From assembly GCA_036559195.1 (NCBI GenBank), contig DATBTN010000073.1, positions 1-64,000 of the forward strand: a stretch of DNA of 64,000 bases, written 5' to 3'. The position numbers and the translations under genes are program-made. The stretch is from Candidatus Baltobacteraceae bacterium. GTDB taxonomy: Bacteria; Vulcanimicrobiota; Vulcanimicrobiia; Vulcanimicrobiales; Vulcanimicrobiaceae. Below, piece by piece: positions 1 to 8,626 of the stretch. Position 1 is the stretch's first letter. Each line of letters begins with the position of its first letter. The notes under the pieces are model-generated. The model saw only the letters and a list, made by a program, of their open reading frames with translations, did not search any database and was not told where the DNA came from.

Positions 1-540
1 GAAAAATTCAACATCACGAGCTTCAACACGCAGGTCGGAAACGTGTCGTTGACGCGTCTCACGGCCGAACAGGCGGCATGGCTGCAACAAGCGAATGCCG
101 ATCGCGCGACGTACGGTGCTTCGCCGTTGGTCTTCGACGAAATACTCGAAGAAGGGGCGCGACACTGGGCCGGCTATATGGCCGCGAACGGCCTCTATCA
201 GGAAACGTGTCCGGCGAGCGACCCGTCGTGTCAAACCGCGCTCGCGTACGAGCAAAGCCATGCGGGAACGTACACGTCGAACGGAAGCAACATCGATTCC
301 AAACAACCGCCGAGCACGTGGCAATCCGCCGAAGCCGACTTTCTGGCGCAGGCGAACAATTGTCCGCCGCCCGCGAACGCGGCGACCTGTCCGAACAACG
401 CCGGTACGAGTAAATTCCTCAATCTGGTAAACGCGCGCTTCATCTGGGTCGGACTCGCGCTCGCGCCGAACGGGCGAGGAAGCGTTCCGGGAAGCTTCGC
501 CGACTACTACGATGCCGAGTTCGGCACGCCGTATCAGTAA
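1..540 (+). CDS. CAP/SCP-like extracellular domain protein, 5' partial
   Basis: The reading frame is open from base 1, so the true start and any signal peptide lie outside the window; the first in-frame start codon inside it is a GTG at 43. The visible 180 codons resemble the CAP (cysteine-rich secretory/SCP) fold seen in many secreted bacterial proteins: an early helix with LNAxR-like spacing (QQANADRATYGASPL) is followed by a region containing ARHWAGYMAANG, matching the family's first helices. Four cysteines lie in the middle (TCPASDPSCQ and NNCPPP...TCPNN), suggesting an exported, disulfide-bonded protein. The usual catalytic-like His/Glu set of CAP proteins cannot be assigned safely here. 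Function unknown; the family call is moderate. Confidence 0.6.
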   Translation, partial: EKFNITSFNTQVGNVSLTRLTAEQAAWLQQANADRATYGASPLVFDEILEEGARHWAGYMAANGLYQETCPASDPSCQTALAYEQSHAGTYTSNGSNIDSKQPPSTWQSAEADFLAQANNCPPPANAATCPNNAGTSKFLNLVNARFIWVGLALAPNGRGSVPGSFADYYDAEFGTPYQ

Positions 541-585
541 AGCCCCGAGGGAGGAGTTCCTTCCGGTTCGGAGCTAGTAGCCGAG

Positions 586-1224
586 GTGCACGACCTTGGA
601 ATCATCGCGCCGGTGCCGATCAAGAACCGGCGCGTCTGGCGCGATCTCGCGAAGATTCTTTCCACGGTGTTCAACCCGTTTCTGACGGCGCTGGCGCTCT
701 TTATCATCCTGGCTCACGCCCGGGCGTTCGATACGACCAACTTTTGGTGGCTGCTCTTCTTGAGCACGTTCTTCACCTCGATCGGTCCGATGCTCTTCGT
801 GTTCTGGCTCTATGCCACCGACCGCATCTCCGATCTGGATATGTCGATCCGCGAAGAGCGCGAACGCGTCTTCGGAGCCTTCGTCATCTTCTATTTGCTC
901 GGCACGCTCGCGCTCTGGTTCACCCGCTCGCCTGCTCTGCTGATCGCTTCGATGGCGGGGTATACGCTCTCCACGATCGTCGTGCAGTACATCACCCGCT
1001 ACTGGAAGATCAGCACGCACGCGCTTGGAATCACCGCGCCGCTGGTCGCGCTGACCCTGCTCTACGGGCGCGAATTGCTGCCGTTCTTCATACTCATACC
1101 GATGGTCTGCTGGGCGCGCGTCTATCTTAAAGCTCACACCTTCATGCAGGTGGTCGCAGGATGTGCGCTCGGGACCTTCTCGGTGATGTTCTTCTTCCGC
1201 CTCTTTCACATTAGCACGCTCTAG
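586..1224 (+). CDS. PAP2-like integral membrane phosphatase family protein
   Basis: 212 residues with about six hydrophobic segments. Two features recall PAP2 (type 2 phosphatidic acid phosphatase) proteins: KISTHALG stands where the PSGH motif would be, and ARVYLKAHTFMQ where the SRx5Hx3D motif would be, so the second-motif His is kept but the final Asp is Gln. The KX6RP motif is not evident. PAP2 enzymes hydrolyse lipid phosphates or undecaprenyl pyrophosphate at the membrane; with degenerate motifs catalysis is uncertain. GTG at 586 is the only standard start between the upstream stop (538-540) and the first membrane segment, which shares its frame; the GGGAGGAG at 549-556 is rather far from it. 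Confidence 0.6.
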   Translation: MHDLGIIAPVPIKNRRVWRDLAKILSTVFNPFLTALALFIILAHARAFDTTNFWWLLFLSTFFTSIGPMLFVFWLYATDRISDLDMSIREERERVFGAFVIFYLLGTLALWFTRSPALLIASMAGYTLSTIVVQYITRYWKISTHALGITAPLVALTLLYGRELLPFFILIPMVCWARVYLKAHTFMQVVAGCALGTFSVMFFFRLFHISTL

Positions 1225-1266
1225 CGGGTCCTTCGGCCCAAGGACGCGCGTTCGGGCCGCTGAACC

Positions 1267-2742
1267 TTGCATGCAGTGCTCAACGAGATTCCGTCGGACG
1301 TCCTGCTCACCGCAACCGATGCGGCGACCGATTTTGTCATCCTCACCGACGCCACCGCCCCATCATGCGGCGGCCCGTTCATCACGTACGCTAACGCGCG
1401 CTTCCTCACCGAGACCCAGTACAAGGTCGACGACGTGCTCGGCAAAAGCCCGACGATGTTCTTCGGGCGAGCAACCGACACGAACGTGACGCTCGCCATT
1501 CGCACGGCGATCGAGGAGCAGCGCACGGCCAGCGCGCGGCTCGTGATCTACCGTCGCGACGGCAGCGCATTTTGGGCCGAATTCAACGGCTCGACGGTCC
1601 CCGGCGAGCACAACGATATCCGCGGCTGGATCGCCATCGGTCGAAACATCACCGAGCGAAAACGCGACGAAGATCAACTCGCGATGTTGTCCGCCGCGGT
1701 CGACAACACGTCGGATCAAATCGCGATTTACGCGATCAATGCGGTCGGGCGCCGCGCCCCGCGCCTGGTTTTCGTGAATGCAGCGATGCTCGCGCATACG
1801 GGATTCTCACGCGCCGAACTCTTCGCCGGGCGCACCGGCGTCGGTCCCGAGACCGACATGCGCGTTGTCGAACGCGTAACTGCGGCGCTGCGCAAAGGGG
1901 TGCCGATTCGCGAGCGCATGCGGCTCTATCGCAAGGACGGCAGCGCCTACTGGGGTGAGCTCGCCGGCCATCCCGTTCTCGACCCGTCCGGTCGCGCGAC
2001 GCACTGGATAACCGTCGAGCGCAATATCGACGACGCCGTCCATCAAGAGCTGGCGCTGGCCGAGTTGAGCCGCATGCAGAACGATTTGATCGCGATGCTC
2101 GCACACGACGTGAAAGGCCCGTTGACGGTGATTGCGGGCTACGCGCAGCTGCTGCGCGAGAGCTTGCCGGCCACCGAGGACGCGTTGAAGGCACTCGACA
2201 TCATCGACGAAACGGCCGAGCGTTTGACGCGCTTGGCCGACGAAACGCTCAGCATATCGTCGATCGAGAGTTCCGAGTTTCAGATCGAAAAAACGCTCTT
2301 CGACCTCGGGGAACTCTTGCAGCGCGTCGTCGACGAGCGCTCGGCACGCCATCCGATCAGCCTGTCGTATCCAAAAGGTGCGGCCCCGATAACGGCCGAC
2401 CGTGAAAAACTCTATCAAACGTTCGATAACATCGTGAACAACGCGATCAAGTATTCGAAGAGCGCTGCGACCGTCGAAGTGAAGCTCTCGAGGCTCGGCG
2501 GTATCTATCAAATCGTCGTGACCGACCACGGCATCGGCATTCCGCGCAAGGAGATCGACTATATCTTCGGCCGGTTCGCGCGCGGCTCGAACGCCAAGGC
2601 GCAAGGCGTGCCGGGTACCGGTTTCGGCCTCTATCTCGTCAAGACGATCGTCGAATTACACGGTGGGACGGTGCGTGCCGAAAGTAAGGAAGGCGCGTGG
2701 ACCTCGATCACCGTCCAACTCCCCATTACGCTAGGAACGTAA
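1267..2742 (+). CDS. PAS-PAS sensor histidine kinase, orphan
   Basis: 491 residues. Two PAS domains come first (about 15-130 and 140-255); each ends with a PAC-like block of the type GRNITERKR and ERNIDDAV, and each has a YRKDGSAYW-like core. HisKA follows with phospho-acceptor His about 280 in LAHDVKGPL. The HATPase_c domain shows an N box (NNAIKYSKS, about 390), G1 (DHGIGIP) and G2 (GTGFGLYLVKTI, about 450). There is no membrane segment or receiver domain, so this looks like a cytoplasmic kinase sensing a small ligand, redox or light through PAS. No response regulator gene is adjacent, so its partner is unknown. The start used is TTG at 1267; GTG at 1276 is also possible. Its end overlaps the convergent murI by 12 bases. 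Confidence 0.88.
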   Translation: MHAVLNEIPSDVLLTATDAATDFVILTDATAPSCGGPFITYANARFLTETQYKVDDVLGKSPTMFFGRATDTNVTLAIRTAIEEQRTASARLVIYRRDGSAFWAEFNGSTVPGEHNDIRGWIAIGRNITERKRDEDQLAMLSAAVDNTSDQIAIYAINAVGRRAPRLVFVNAAMLAHTGFSRAELFAGRTGVGPETDMRVVERVTAALRKGVPIRERMRLYRKDGSAYWGELAGHPVLDPSGRATHWITVERNIDDAVHQELALAELSRMQNDLIAMLAHDVKGPLTVIAGYAQLLRESLPATEDALKALDIIDETAERLTRLADETLSISSIESSEFQIEKTLFDLGELLQRVVDERSARHPISLSYPKGAAPITADREKLYQTFDNIVNNAIKYSKSAATVEVKLSRLGGIYQIVVTDHGIGIPRKEIDYIFGRFARGSNAKAQGVPGTGFGLYLVKTIVELHGGTVRAESKEGAWTSITVQLPITLGT

Positions 2743-3522
2743 CGCAAGCGGCGCGACCGCTTCGATGCGATCGCGCTCTGGGAGAGGGCCCATCAATCGC
2801 TCGACGTTCGCGCGAAACGCGCCAAGATCGCCGTTGGTCGTGTAGTGCGTGATGCCCGAACCGGGGGCCAGGCCGCGCTCGCGCACGAGCGTCGCCGTAC
2901 GCTCCGCCTGAACCAGCGCCGGATCGACCCGCACGACGCTTTCGCCGAGAGCGCGCGCGAAATGCGCGTCGAGAATCGGGTAGTGCGTGCACGCGAGCAA
3001 GACGGCGTCCAGATCGTGCGGCAGTTGCGCGCAGTAATCCGCGACGGCTTCGCGCGCCGCCGCGCCGTCCGCCAGCCCCGCTTCCACCAACGGAACGAGT
3101 TTCGGTGCGCCGATCTCGGTGACGCGCGCGTCGGGAACGCGCAGGCAAATCTGACGCGCGTACGACCCGCTGCGCGCGGTCGCCGCCGTAGCGACGACGC
3201 CGATCTTCTTATAGCCCGCGCGTTCCGCCGCGATCGCGGCCGATTCGATCAAATCGAGCACGGTCGCCCGCGCGGGCGGCCAACCGGCACGATCCGCGAC
3301 GGCGCACGATGTGTTGCACGCCATCACGATCGCCTCGACCGCCCGACCGTCGAGCCAGCCCACGTTGTGTTCGAGCAGCCGCACCAGTTCGCCGTCGCTG
3401 CGGTCGCCGTACGGAAGATGCGCTTGATCGGCAAAAAACAACAGATCGTGCGCGGGCAAGAGTTCGCGTACGCGACGCAGCACCGTCAGGCCGCCGAGGC
3501 CGGAATCGAAGAGTCCGAGCAC
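2731..3522 (-). CDS. murI: Glutamate racemase
   Basis: Interconverts L- and D-glutamate through two catalytic cysteines, supplying D-Glu for peptidoglycan stem peptides in the cytoplasm. The product is 263 residues. It opens with the family signature LGLFDSGLGG; the first catalytic Cys (about 69) is in MACNTSC, and the second is in LLACTHYP with its neighbouring His. The length fits the family. I choose the GTG at 3520-3522 because it begins right at the conserved N-terminus and shares one G with the amidase TAG stop (TAGTG), typical of coupled genes. A longer upstream reading would add a low-complexity arginine-rich leader. It lies last in a wall-related operon with the amidase and GerMN genes. 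Confidence 0.93.
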   Translation of the reverse strand: MLGLFDSGLGGLTVLRRVRELLPAHDLLFFADQAHLPYGDRSDGELVRLLEHNVGWLDGRAVEAIVMACNTSCAVADRAGWPPARATVLDLIESAAIAAERAGYKKIGVVATAATARSGSYARQICLRVPDARVTEIGAPKLVPLVEAGLADGAAAREAVADYCAQLPHDLDAVLLACTHYPILDAHFARALGESVVRVDPALVQAERTATLVRERGLAPGSGITHYTTNGDLGAFRANVERLMGPLPERDRIEAVAPLALRS

Positions 3523-5405
3523 TATTGCCCGCTGTCTTGCGAACCGGCGGGAGGCGCTCCGGCATAATCGCCGATACCGTCGGCGATCGCTTGGGCGACC
3601 TTTTGCCGCCAATCCGCCGATGCCAGCTTGGCAAAATCGTCGGGGTTGGTAAGAAACGCCGTCTCGACGAGAATCGCCGGCATCGCCGAATGCAGCGTTA
3701 CGTACAGTTTGCTTTTGACGATGCCGTCGTCGCTGGTGCCCAGCGTCGTCGCGAGCCGTCGCTCGACGTCTTTGGCAAACGGAACGTCGGAGGGCTTCGA
3801 GTAGTACGTCGTCGTGCCGTGCGGACCGGCATTGATAAATCCGTTGACGTGAATGGAGACGAACATTCGCGCTCCGGCGTGGTTGCCGATATCGACGCGC
3901 GCTTGCAGTTCGTCGTGCGCCGAATCGTACGGACCGAAGACGTCTTTATCCGTGTCCCGCGTCATCGTGACCTGCCACCCGCGCCCGACCAGAAGCGTGC
4001 GCAGTCGCTTGGCCATATCCAGCGTGAGATTTTTTTCCTCGAGTCCGCCGCGCACGGTTCCGCCGTCGCTGCCGCCGTGTCCGGGATCGATCACGATCAG
4101 ACGCGGATTCTGCGCGGCGTAGGGCTTCGCGCTATCCTCGGGTCGCGGCGAGAATTTCCACGCGTCGTTGCTATCTCCGGCGGGCGCATTCGCAATTGCG
4201 GAGCTGCCGATCGTGCCCGATCCGCTCTTCGGCGCATTCGCTACGTCGGCCGCGGTGCCGGATACGTCGATCGTAAGCCCGCTATCGGTCGGCCGCACGT
4301 CGACCGTGTCGTAATCGGTCAGGCTCAAGGCAACGCGCACCGTGCGATCGGCGGCTTGTCGTACGCGCACGGTCTGCACCGGGCCTTCGCCAGTTTGATC
4401 GCTCGGCGCCATACCGAGACTCGCTTCGTGAATGTCCACGTACCAGCGATTATCCGGTGGCCGAAGGCGGTGCCATTCGTAGGTGGCGTTTCCGCTGACC
4501 GCGATCGTAATATGATATCCCGCGGCCGTCGCGCTGCCGGTGACCGCATCCACGGTAACGCCCGACGCTTGGGCCGGCGCCGGCGTCACCGTCGCCGTTT
4601 GATCCGCCGGCTGTTCGGGCGTTGCCGCCGGCTGCCCGGCTATGGCGCTACCGAATCCCATCGTGAAATCGCGCTGATCGTCGGTCGACGGCGGCCCGTG
4701 CGCGGTTCCCGGCACGAGCGCGAGCGTCACGAGCGTCCGCGGATCGCGTACGGTGCCCTCGGTGCGAATGTCGATCTCACGTAAGCCGCTGGCCTGCACT
4801 CGCCGCGAGCGTTCGAGCGTCGTTCCGAGTCCTTCGAACGCGAGCACGATGCGATCTCCCGTTGCGCTCACTATGTGCGCGTCGATCGGAACCGCGGCGT
4901 GGGCGACCAGCTGCGTGCCGCCGCCGCTGCTGCGTATATCGATGCCGGCCAACTGCGGCTGAAGCACGACGTCGCTTCCGTCGCGTTTCGGCGCGAGATC
5001 GAGCGCGCGCACGAGTTCGTCGAGCGGCACGTACGCTTCGCCGTTCTTGATGAACGGTGCGAACGGCGCCTGTTGTTCGACCGGACCGACATCGTATCGC
5101 GTGTCGCCGACGGCAAAACTTACGACGATCGGCTGCGCCGTCGTCACCAGTACGTAGCGCTCGCCCGACTGCCACGTTACGGTAGCGCCGAGAGCCTCGA
5201 GCAACGCACGTAATCCGGGATCGTTGATGCCGATCGCTTCGCGGCCATTCTGCGAGTAGAGATGCGAGAACGTCAGCGGCTTTCCGGCGAAGACGTATGC
5301 CGAGCGCTGCTGCGCGGATGCGGGCACGGATGCGCCGCCGGCAACGAAGAGTGCCAGCGCTAAAGCGCTAAAAATCCGAACGCTGTAACGGTTGATCCAG
5401 CTCAA
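3522..5405 (-). CDS. N-acetylmuramoyl-L-alanine amidase with AMIN domains (Amidase_3)
   Basis: About 627 residues. The start has a signal sequence (SALALALFVAGGASVPASA). A copper-amine-oxidase-like N domain (PLDELVRALDLAP) follows, then two AMIN-like beta domains, a Pro/Ala/Thr linker and a C-terminal Amidase_3 domain. The zinc and catalytic residues are visible: His in DPGHGGSDGG, Glu in EEKNLT, His in VSIHVN, and the late Glu in LVETAFLTN. It should cleave the amide between MurNAc and L-Ala outside the cytoplasmic membrane; AMIN domains usually direct such enzymes to septal or envelope glycan. The start is uncertain: I use TTG at 5403-5405, six bases after a G-run, which overlaps the GerMN gene by 38 bases; a start at 5462 is also open. 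Confidence 0.86.
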   Translation of the reverse strand: MSWINRYSVRIFSALALALFVAGGASVPASAQQRSAYVFAGKPLTFSHLYSQNGREAIGINDPGLRALLEALGATVTWQSGERYVLVTTAQPIVVSFAVGDTRYDVGPVEQQAPFAPFIKNGEAYVPLDELVRALDLAPKRDGSDVVLQPQLAGIDIRSSGGGTQLVAHAAVPIDAHIVSATGDRIVLAFEGLGTTLERSRRVQASGLREIDIRTEGTVRDPRTLVTLALVPGTAHGPPSTDDQRDFTMGFGSAIAGQPAATPEQPADQTATVTPAPAQASGVTVDAVTGSATAAGYHITIAVSGNATYEWHRLRPPDNRWYVDIHEASLGMAPSDQTGEGPVQTVRVRQAADRTVRVALSLTDYDTVDVRPTDSGLTIDVSGTAADVANAPKSGSGTIGSSAIANAPAGDSNDAWKFSPRPEDSAKPYAAQNPRLIVIDPGHGGSDGGTVRGGLEEKNLTLDMAKRLRTLLVGRGWQVTMTRDTDKDVFGPYDSAHDELQARVDIGNHAGARMFVSIHVNGFINAGPHGTTTYYSKPSDVPFAKDVERRLATTLGTSDDGIVKSKLYVTLHSAMPAILVETAFLTNPDDFAKLASADWRQKVAQAIADGIGDYAGAPPAGSQDSGQ

Positions 5406-5886
5406 GATGCCCCCCAGGCAGCGTGCTAAGCTTTTCGCCGGCGATGCGAACGCCGACGGCATGAATGCCGGGCAAGCCGGTCAGCGTCCAGACGAGCGAC
5501 TTGAACTCGCCGCTCTCCCCGAACGTACCGGTCTGACTCTCGACCTCTTTGGAGAGATCGACGACGGCCGTCGAACCGGTAACGTCAACGGAGAGGACAT
5601 GCGTTCCAGTCGGGAACCGAACGGCGTTGACGTTGCTCGCAGGGCCGGCAACCGCTTGCGTCGCGGCATAGAGCGCCGCGTTATGTAGATGTTCGGCCGC
5701 GCTCTCACCCGAAGCTTGCGGACGCATCGAAACGCTCCACGGGATCTCGCTCTGACCATCGGCCTTGGTGTAATACACCGTGAGTTGACCGCCGACCGGG
5801 CTGCTCTGGCGAGAGAGAAAGAACCACGACGCCGCCGACACGAGAACGAGCAGCGCGATTAGAGACAGTATCCGTGTAGCTCTCAC
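5368..5886 (-). CDS. GerMN domain protein, membrane anchored
   Basis: 172 residues from the GTG at 5884-5886. One N-terminal membrane anchor (ILSLIALLVLVSAASWFFL) is followed by a GerMN domain (QLTVYYTKADGQ... to GVRIAGEKL), with the typical LNAVRFPTGT-like and VDVTGSTAVVDLS core. GerMN domains occur in Bacillus GerM and in LpqB-type proteins and are thought to bind peptidoglycan or a partner outside the membrane. The gene precedes the amidase and murI on the same strand, a wall-associated arrangement seen in several phyla, which supports an envelope role. A longer open frame upstream encodes an arginine-rich stretch and runs toward the divergent DoxX-like gene, so the shorter start fits better. 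Confidence 0.82.
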   Translation of the reverse strand: MRATRILSLIALLVLVSAASWFFLSRQSSPVGGQLTVYYTKADGQSEIPWSVSMRPQASGESAAEHLHNAALYAATQAVAGPASNVNAVRFPTGTHVLSVDVTGSTAVVDLSKEVESQTGTFGESGEFKSLVWTLTGLPGIHAVGVRIAGEKLSTLPGGHLELDQPLQRSDF

Positions 5887-5963
5887 GGACTCCGCACTTC
5901 GGCGATTGCGCGGAAACGGCCTTGTGGGCAGGAACGCTCCCGTACGCACGCGATAGGCGATAC

Positions 5964-6338
5964 ATGGGTATCGCGCGCCGCATCGCTCTCGTGCTGCTCG
6001 GAGCATTCTTTATTGCGGCCGGCATCAATCATTTCGTGCATGCGGCATTCTACATTCGCATCGTTCCCCCGTGGCTGCCCGCGCCGGGGCTGCTGGTGGC
6101 AGTCAGCGGCATCTGCGAGGCTCTCGGCGGAGCGGGCGTGCTGGTTCCGGCAACGCGTCGTATCGCCGGCATCGGCCTGATCGCGTTGCTCGTCGCAGTC
6201 TTTCCGGCCAACGTGCAGATGGCGCTCCACCCGCAACTCTACGGCGACGTCGGCTCGCCGACCGCGTTTTACGTTCGTTTGCCGCTCCAGGTGGTCGTTG
6301 TCGCATGGGTATGGTGGACGTGCTTGCGCTCGCGCTGA
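5964..6338 (+). CDS. DoxX-like small membrane protein
   Basis: 124 residues with four predicted membrane helices (ALVLLGAFFIAAGINHF; LLVAVSGICEALGGAG; GIGLIALLVAVFPAN; LPLQVVVVAWVW). The spacing and GINHF...GICEALGG pattern match DoxX/DoxD-like proteins. These are often linked to thiosulfate or redox functions, but most members are uncharacterised. ATG at 5964 is chosen over an upstream in-frame GTG at 5922 because it directly precedes the first helix. The gene overlaps the following hydrolase by 34 bases, so the two are probably co-transcribed. It is divergent from the GerMN gene, with the 77-base gap between them available for promoters. Confidence 0.75.
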   Translation: MGIARRIALVLLGAFFIAAGINHFVHAAFYIRIVPPWLPAPGLLVAVSGICEALGGAGVLVPATRRIAGIGLIALLVAVFPANVQMALHPQLYGDVGSPTAFYVRLPLQVVVVAWVWWTCLRSR

Positions 6339-7381
6339 TCGTTCTCGCGCTCTCCATTTGGATCGTGCTGCCGGGTCCGAATTTGCCGCTCTTCGCGCTG
6401 ACCGTTGGAGCGAGCGAGCTTTGGCCCATTCTCACGATCGTGGATATCGTCGCGCTCGCGGCGATCGTTCGCTTCGCGCGCGGACGGCTGCGCGCATTGC
6501 CCATCGCACTTGCCGCCGTCGCACTCGGATGCACGCTCGTCGTACCCGAAGCGTACGTCGCGTACGGACCGCACGTTCCGTTACAGGCGTTCTTTCGCGC
6601 GATCCCGCCGCGCAACGTCGCCTCGCCGCCGCCCGGTGCGCCGGTCGTCGTTGCGATTTACGGCGGCGCGTGGCAGCGCGGTTCGCCCGCTAACGATGCG
6701 GCGCTCAACGCAACGATCGCGTCGTGGGGCTATCGCGTCGTGCCGATCGATTACCCGCACGCGCCGCAAGCGCGCTGGCCCGCGCAGCGCGATGCCGTGC
6801 TCCGGGAGATCGACGCGATCGACGCGCGGCGAATCGTGCTGCTCGGTCACTCCTCGGGCGCGCAGCTCGCCTTGATCGCGGGCGCTCTGCGCTCGAAGCG
6901 CGTGAGCGCCATCGTCACCTACGAAAGCCCCGTCGATCTGCGGCTCGGCTACGAGTACCCCGCGCAGCCCGATATCATCCACGCGCGCGCGATCATCGGC
7001 GCGCTCTGCGACGGGCCGCCCGTTCGCAAGCCGGCGTGTTATCGCAGCGCGTCGCCGCGCTACGCCGTGCACGCCGGCATGCCGCCGGTCATGCTGATCG
7101 CGGCCGGCCGCGATCACGTCGTCAACCTGCAATTCGAACGTTTCCTGCGCGACGAGTTGCGCGGCGACGGCGTCCCGGTTACCTACCTCGAGCTGCCCTG
7201 GGCCGACCACGCTTTCGAAACGGTCGCCGGCGGCTTCCACGATCGAATCGCGCTATGGTACCTGCGCCGATTCCTAGCCCGAACGGCCGGTACTCAAGCG
7301 GGCGTTTCGCGCGATTCGTGGAACGCAGGCGAAGATGCTCGCTCTCTCTCACGTCGTCCTGCACCTCACGCTCGCGTGTAA
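6305..7381 (+). CDS. Alpha/beta hydrolase, membrane-anchored esterase-like
   Basis: 358 residues. Two or three N-terminal hydrophobic segments (about 1-85) precede an alpha/beta hydrolase domain of the HSL/BD-FAE-like type. The oxyanion-hole motif appears as YGGAWQRG (instead of HGGG), the nucleophile Ser is in GHSSGA, the acid is probably in AGRDHVV, and the His is in WADHAFE. The product is likely an esterase or acyl hydrolase with its catalytic domain next to the membrane; the substrate cannot be told. The start is an ATG at 6305 or 6311, inside the end of the DoxX-like gene. The 3' end overlaps the next gene by 47 bases. Confidence 0.8.
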   Translation: MGMVDVLALALIVLALSIWIVLPGPNLPLFALTVGASELWPILTIVDIVALAAIVRFARGRLRALPIALAAVALGCTLVVPEAYVAYGPHVPLQAFFRAIPPRNVASPPPGAPVVVAIYGGAWQRGSPANDAALNATIASWGYRVVPIDYPHAPQARWPAQRDAVLREIDAIDARRIVLLGHSSGAQLALIAGALRSKRVSAIVTYESPVDLRLGYEYPAQPDIIHARAIIGALCDGPPVRKPACYRSASPRYAVHAGMPPVMLIAAGRDHVVNLQFERFLRDELRGDGVPVTYLELPWADHAFETVAGGFHDRIALWYLRRFLARTAGTQAGVSRDSWNAGEDARSLSRRPAPHARV

Positions 7382-8048
7382 GTCCACCGCAAAACTTTCG
7401 GCCGAAGCGGCGGTTCCGATTCACGTCGTGCTCGCCTACCCCGTGCGCGCGCCGGAGATGGATCAAACCTTCAAGGTCCAGCGCGATAGCGACAACGTCG
7501 CGATCGTGGAATTCGATGCTCCGCAGGGCGTGTACCGGCTATTCGCCGACATCGGCGGTAAACGGCGGTGCGGCGGCGTGGATTACCTCGTCGTGTTGCC
7601 GGATCACGATCGCTCCTTCGCGCTAACGCTTACCGACCGGCCGGTGCCGCCGATTACACCGGCGCTCGTTGCCGGCTCGGCGGAGATGATCGCGCATCCG
7701 ACGGTCGTGCTCTTTCCCAAGAATACCGCCTGCAATAAGTCCGTCGGCGATCCGTTGAGCGAGCCCGTCGATAACGAGATCAGCCCCGGTGCGTACTATG
7801 CGGCGGTCAACTCCGCAATCGGCATTCACGAGCGCGGTTCGCGCATCATCGCGGTTCGGCTCACCGATTCGAGCGGCGGCTTTCATTACATTCGCGTGCG
7901 AATCGATTTTCCGAATTATACGAACGGGTGGCCGACGTTCACGCACTTCAACGTTTCGACCGATCTGATCGAATATGCGGCGGATAAACCCGAAGATACG
8001 CTGCTGTGTCCGCCGATGTATCGAACCTCAGTAGGCGGCCCCGGCTAA
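7335..8048 (+). CDS. Hypothetical secreted or lipid-anchored protein
   Basis: 237 residues, not recognised. The first 20 residues are hydrophobic and end in a Cys (HLTLACKS), which suggests either a signal peptide or a non-ideal lipobox. The rest is beta-rich, with several cysteines (RRCGG, NTACNKS, LLCPP) and no motif I know. It begins inside the end of the hydrolase gene, in a different frame, so the pair is probably translated together. It ends convergently, overlapping the isochorismatase-fold gene by 21 bases. Confidence 0.6.
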   Translation: MLALSHVVLHLTLACKSTAKLSAEAAVPIHVVLAYPVRAPEMDQTFKVQRDSDNVAIVEFDAPQGVYRLFADIGGKRRCGGVDYLVVLPDHDRSFALTLTDRPVPPITPALVAGSAEMIAHPTVVLFPKNTACNKSVGDPLSEPVDNEISPGAYYAAVNSAIGIHERGSRIIAVRLTDSSGGFHYIRVRIDFPNYTNGWPTFTHFNVSTDLIEYAADKPEDTLLCPPMYRTSVGGPG

Positions 8049-8618
8049 CGCTCCGACCACCGCATCGCTCGAGCGTACGATTCCCATGCGGCGGAAAACT
8101 CCGCCGACGGCGTGCGCGTGTTCCTCGGCAGTCATTGCGGCCATCGCGTCTTCCACGAAAAGGATCGGGTAGTTGCGCTCGTAGGCGTCGCGAGCCGTTG
8201 ATTCGACGCCGATGTTCGTGCTGATCCCGCAGAGTACGATGCGCGTTACACTGCGGCGGCGCAGTTGCAGATCGAGGTCCGTACCGTAGAACGCGCCCCA
8301 ATTTCGCTTGGTCACGATCGTATCGCTCGCGCGCGCGCCGAGGTCGGGAACGATCTCGTCCCAACCGGCTGGTCTGGAGGCGGCCGCGACGGCGTCGTCG
8401 AGCAATGGCGCGAGCGCGTCGCCGCCGCCGGCGTCGAACGAGACACGCACGAAGACGACCGGCAATCGCTTCCCGTGGAATGCCTCCACCAGGCGACCGG
8501 TTCTCGTTACGACATCCTTCGCCGTGTGCGGAGCGGTTTCGCGATCGACCACGCCCCTCTGCAGATCGATGACCACGAGCGCGGTTAAGCCGCTAAAAAA
8601 CTCGCGGGTATCGATCAT
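8028..8618 (-). CDS. Isochorismatase-fold hydrolase with Gly in place of the catalytic Cys
   Basis: 196 residues from ATG at 8616-8618. The isochorismatase/cysteine-hydrolase fold is clear: Asp18 in VVIDLQRG, Lys104 in TKRNWGAF, and the late signature GISTNIGVESTARDA. In cysteine hydrolases of this fold the signature carries the nucleophilic Cys; here that position is Gly137. EntB and PhzD, which hydrolyse the isochorismate vinyl ether, also have Gly there, so the product is more likely a vinyl-ether hydrolase-type or non-amidase member than a nicotinamidase. No isochorismate pathway genes are nearby. It lies 8 bases after a small membrane protein gene on the same strand. Confidence 0.82.
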   Translation of the reverse strand: MIDTREFFSGLTALVVIDLQRGVVDRETAPHTAKDVVTRTGRLVEAFHGKRLPVVFVRVSFDAGGGDALAPLLDDAVAAASRPAGWDEIVPDLGARASDTIVTKRNWGAFYGTDLDLQLRRRSVTRIVLCGISTNIGVESTARDAYERNYPILFVEDAMAAMTAEEHAHAVGGVFRRMGIVRSSDAVVGALAGAAY

Positions 8619-8626
8619 CGTTGCGG

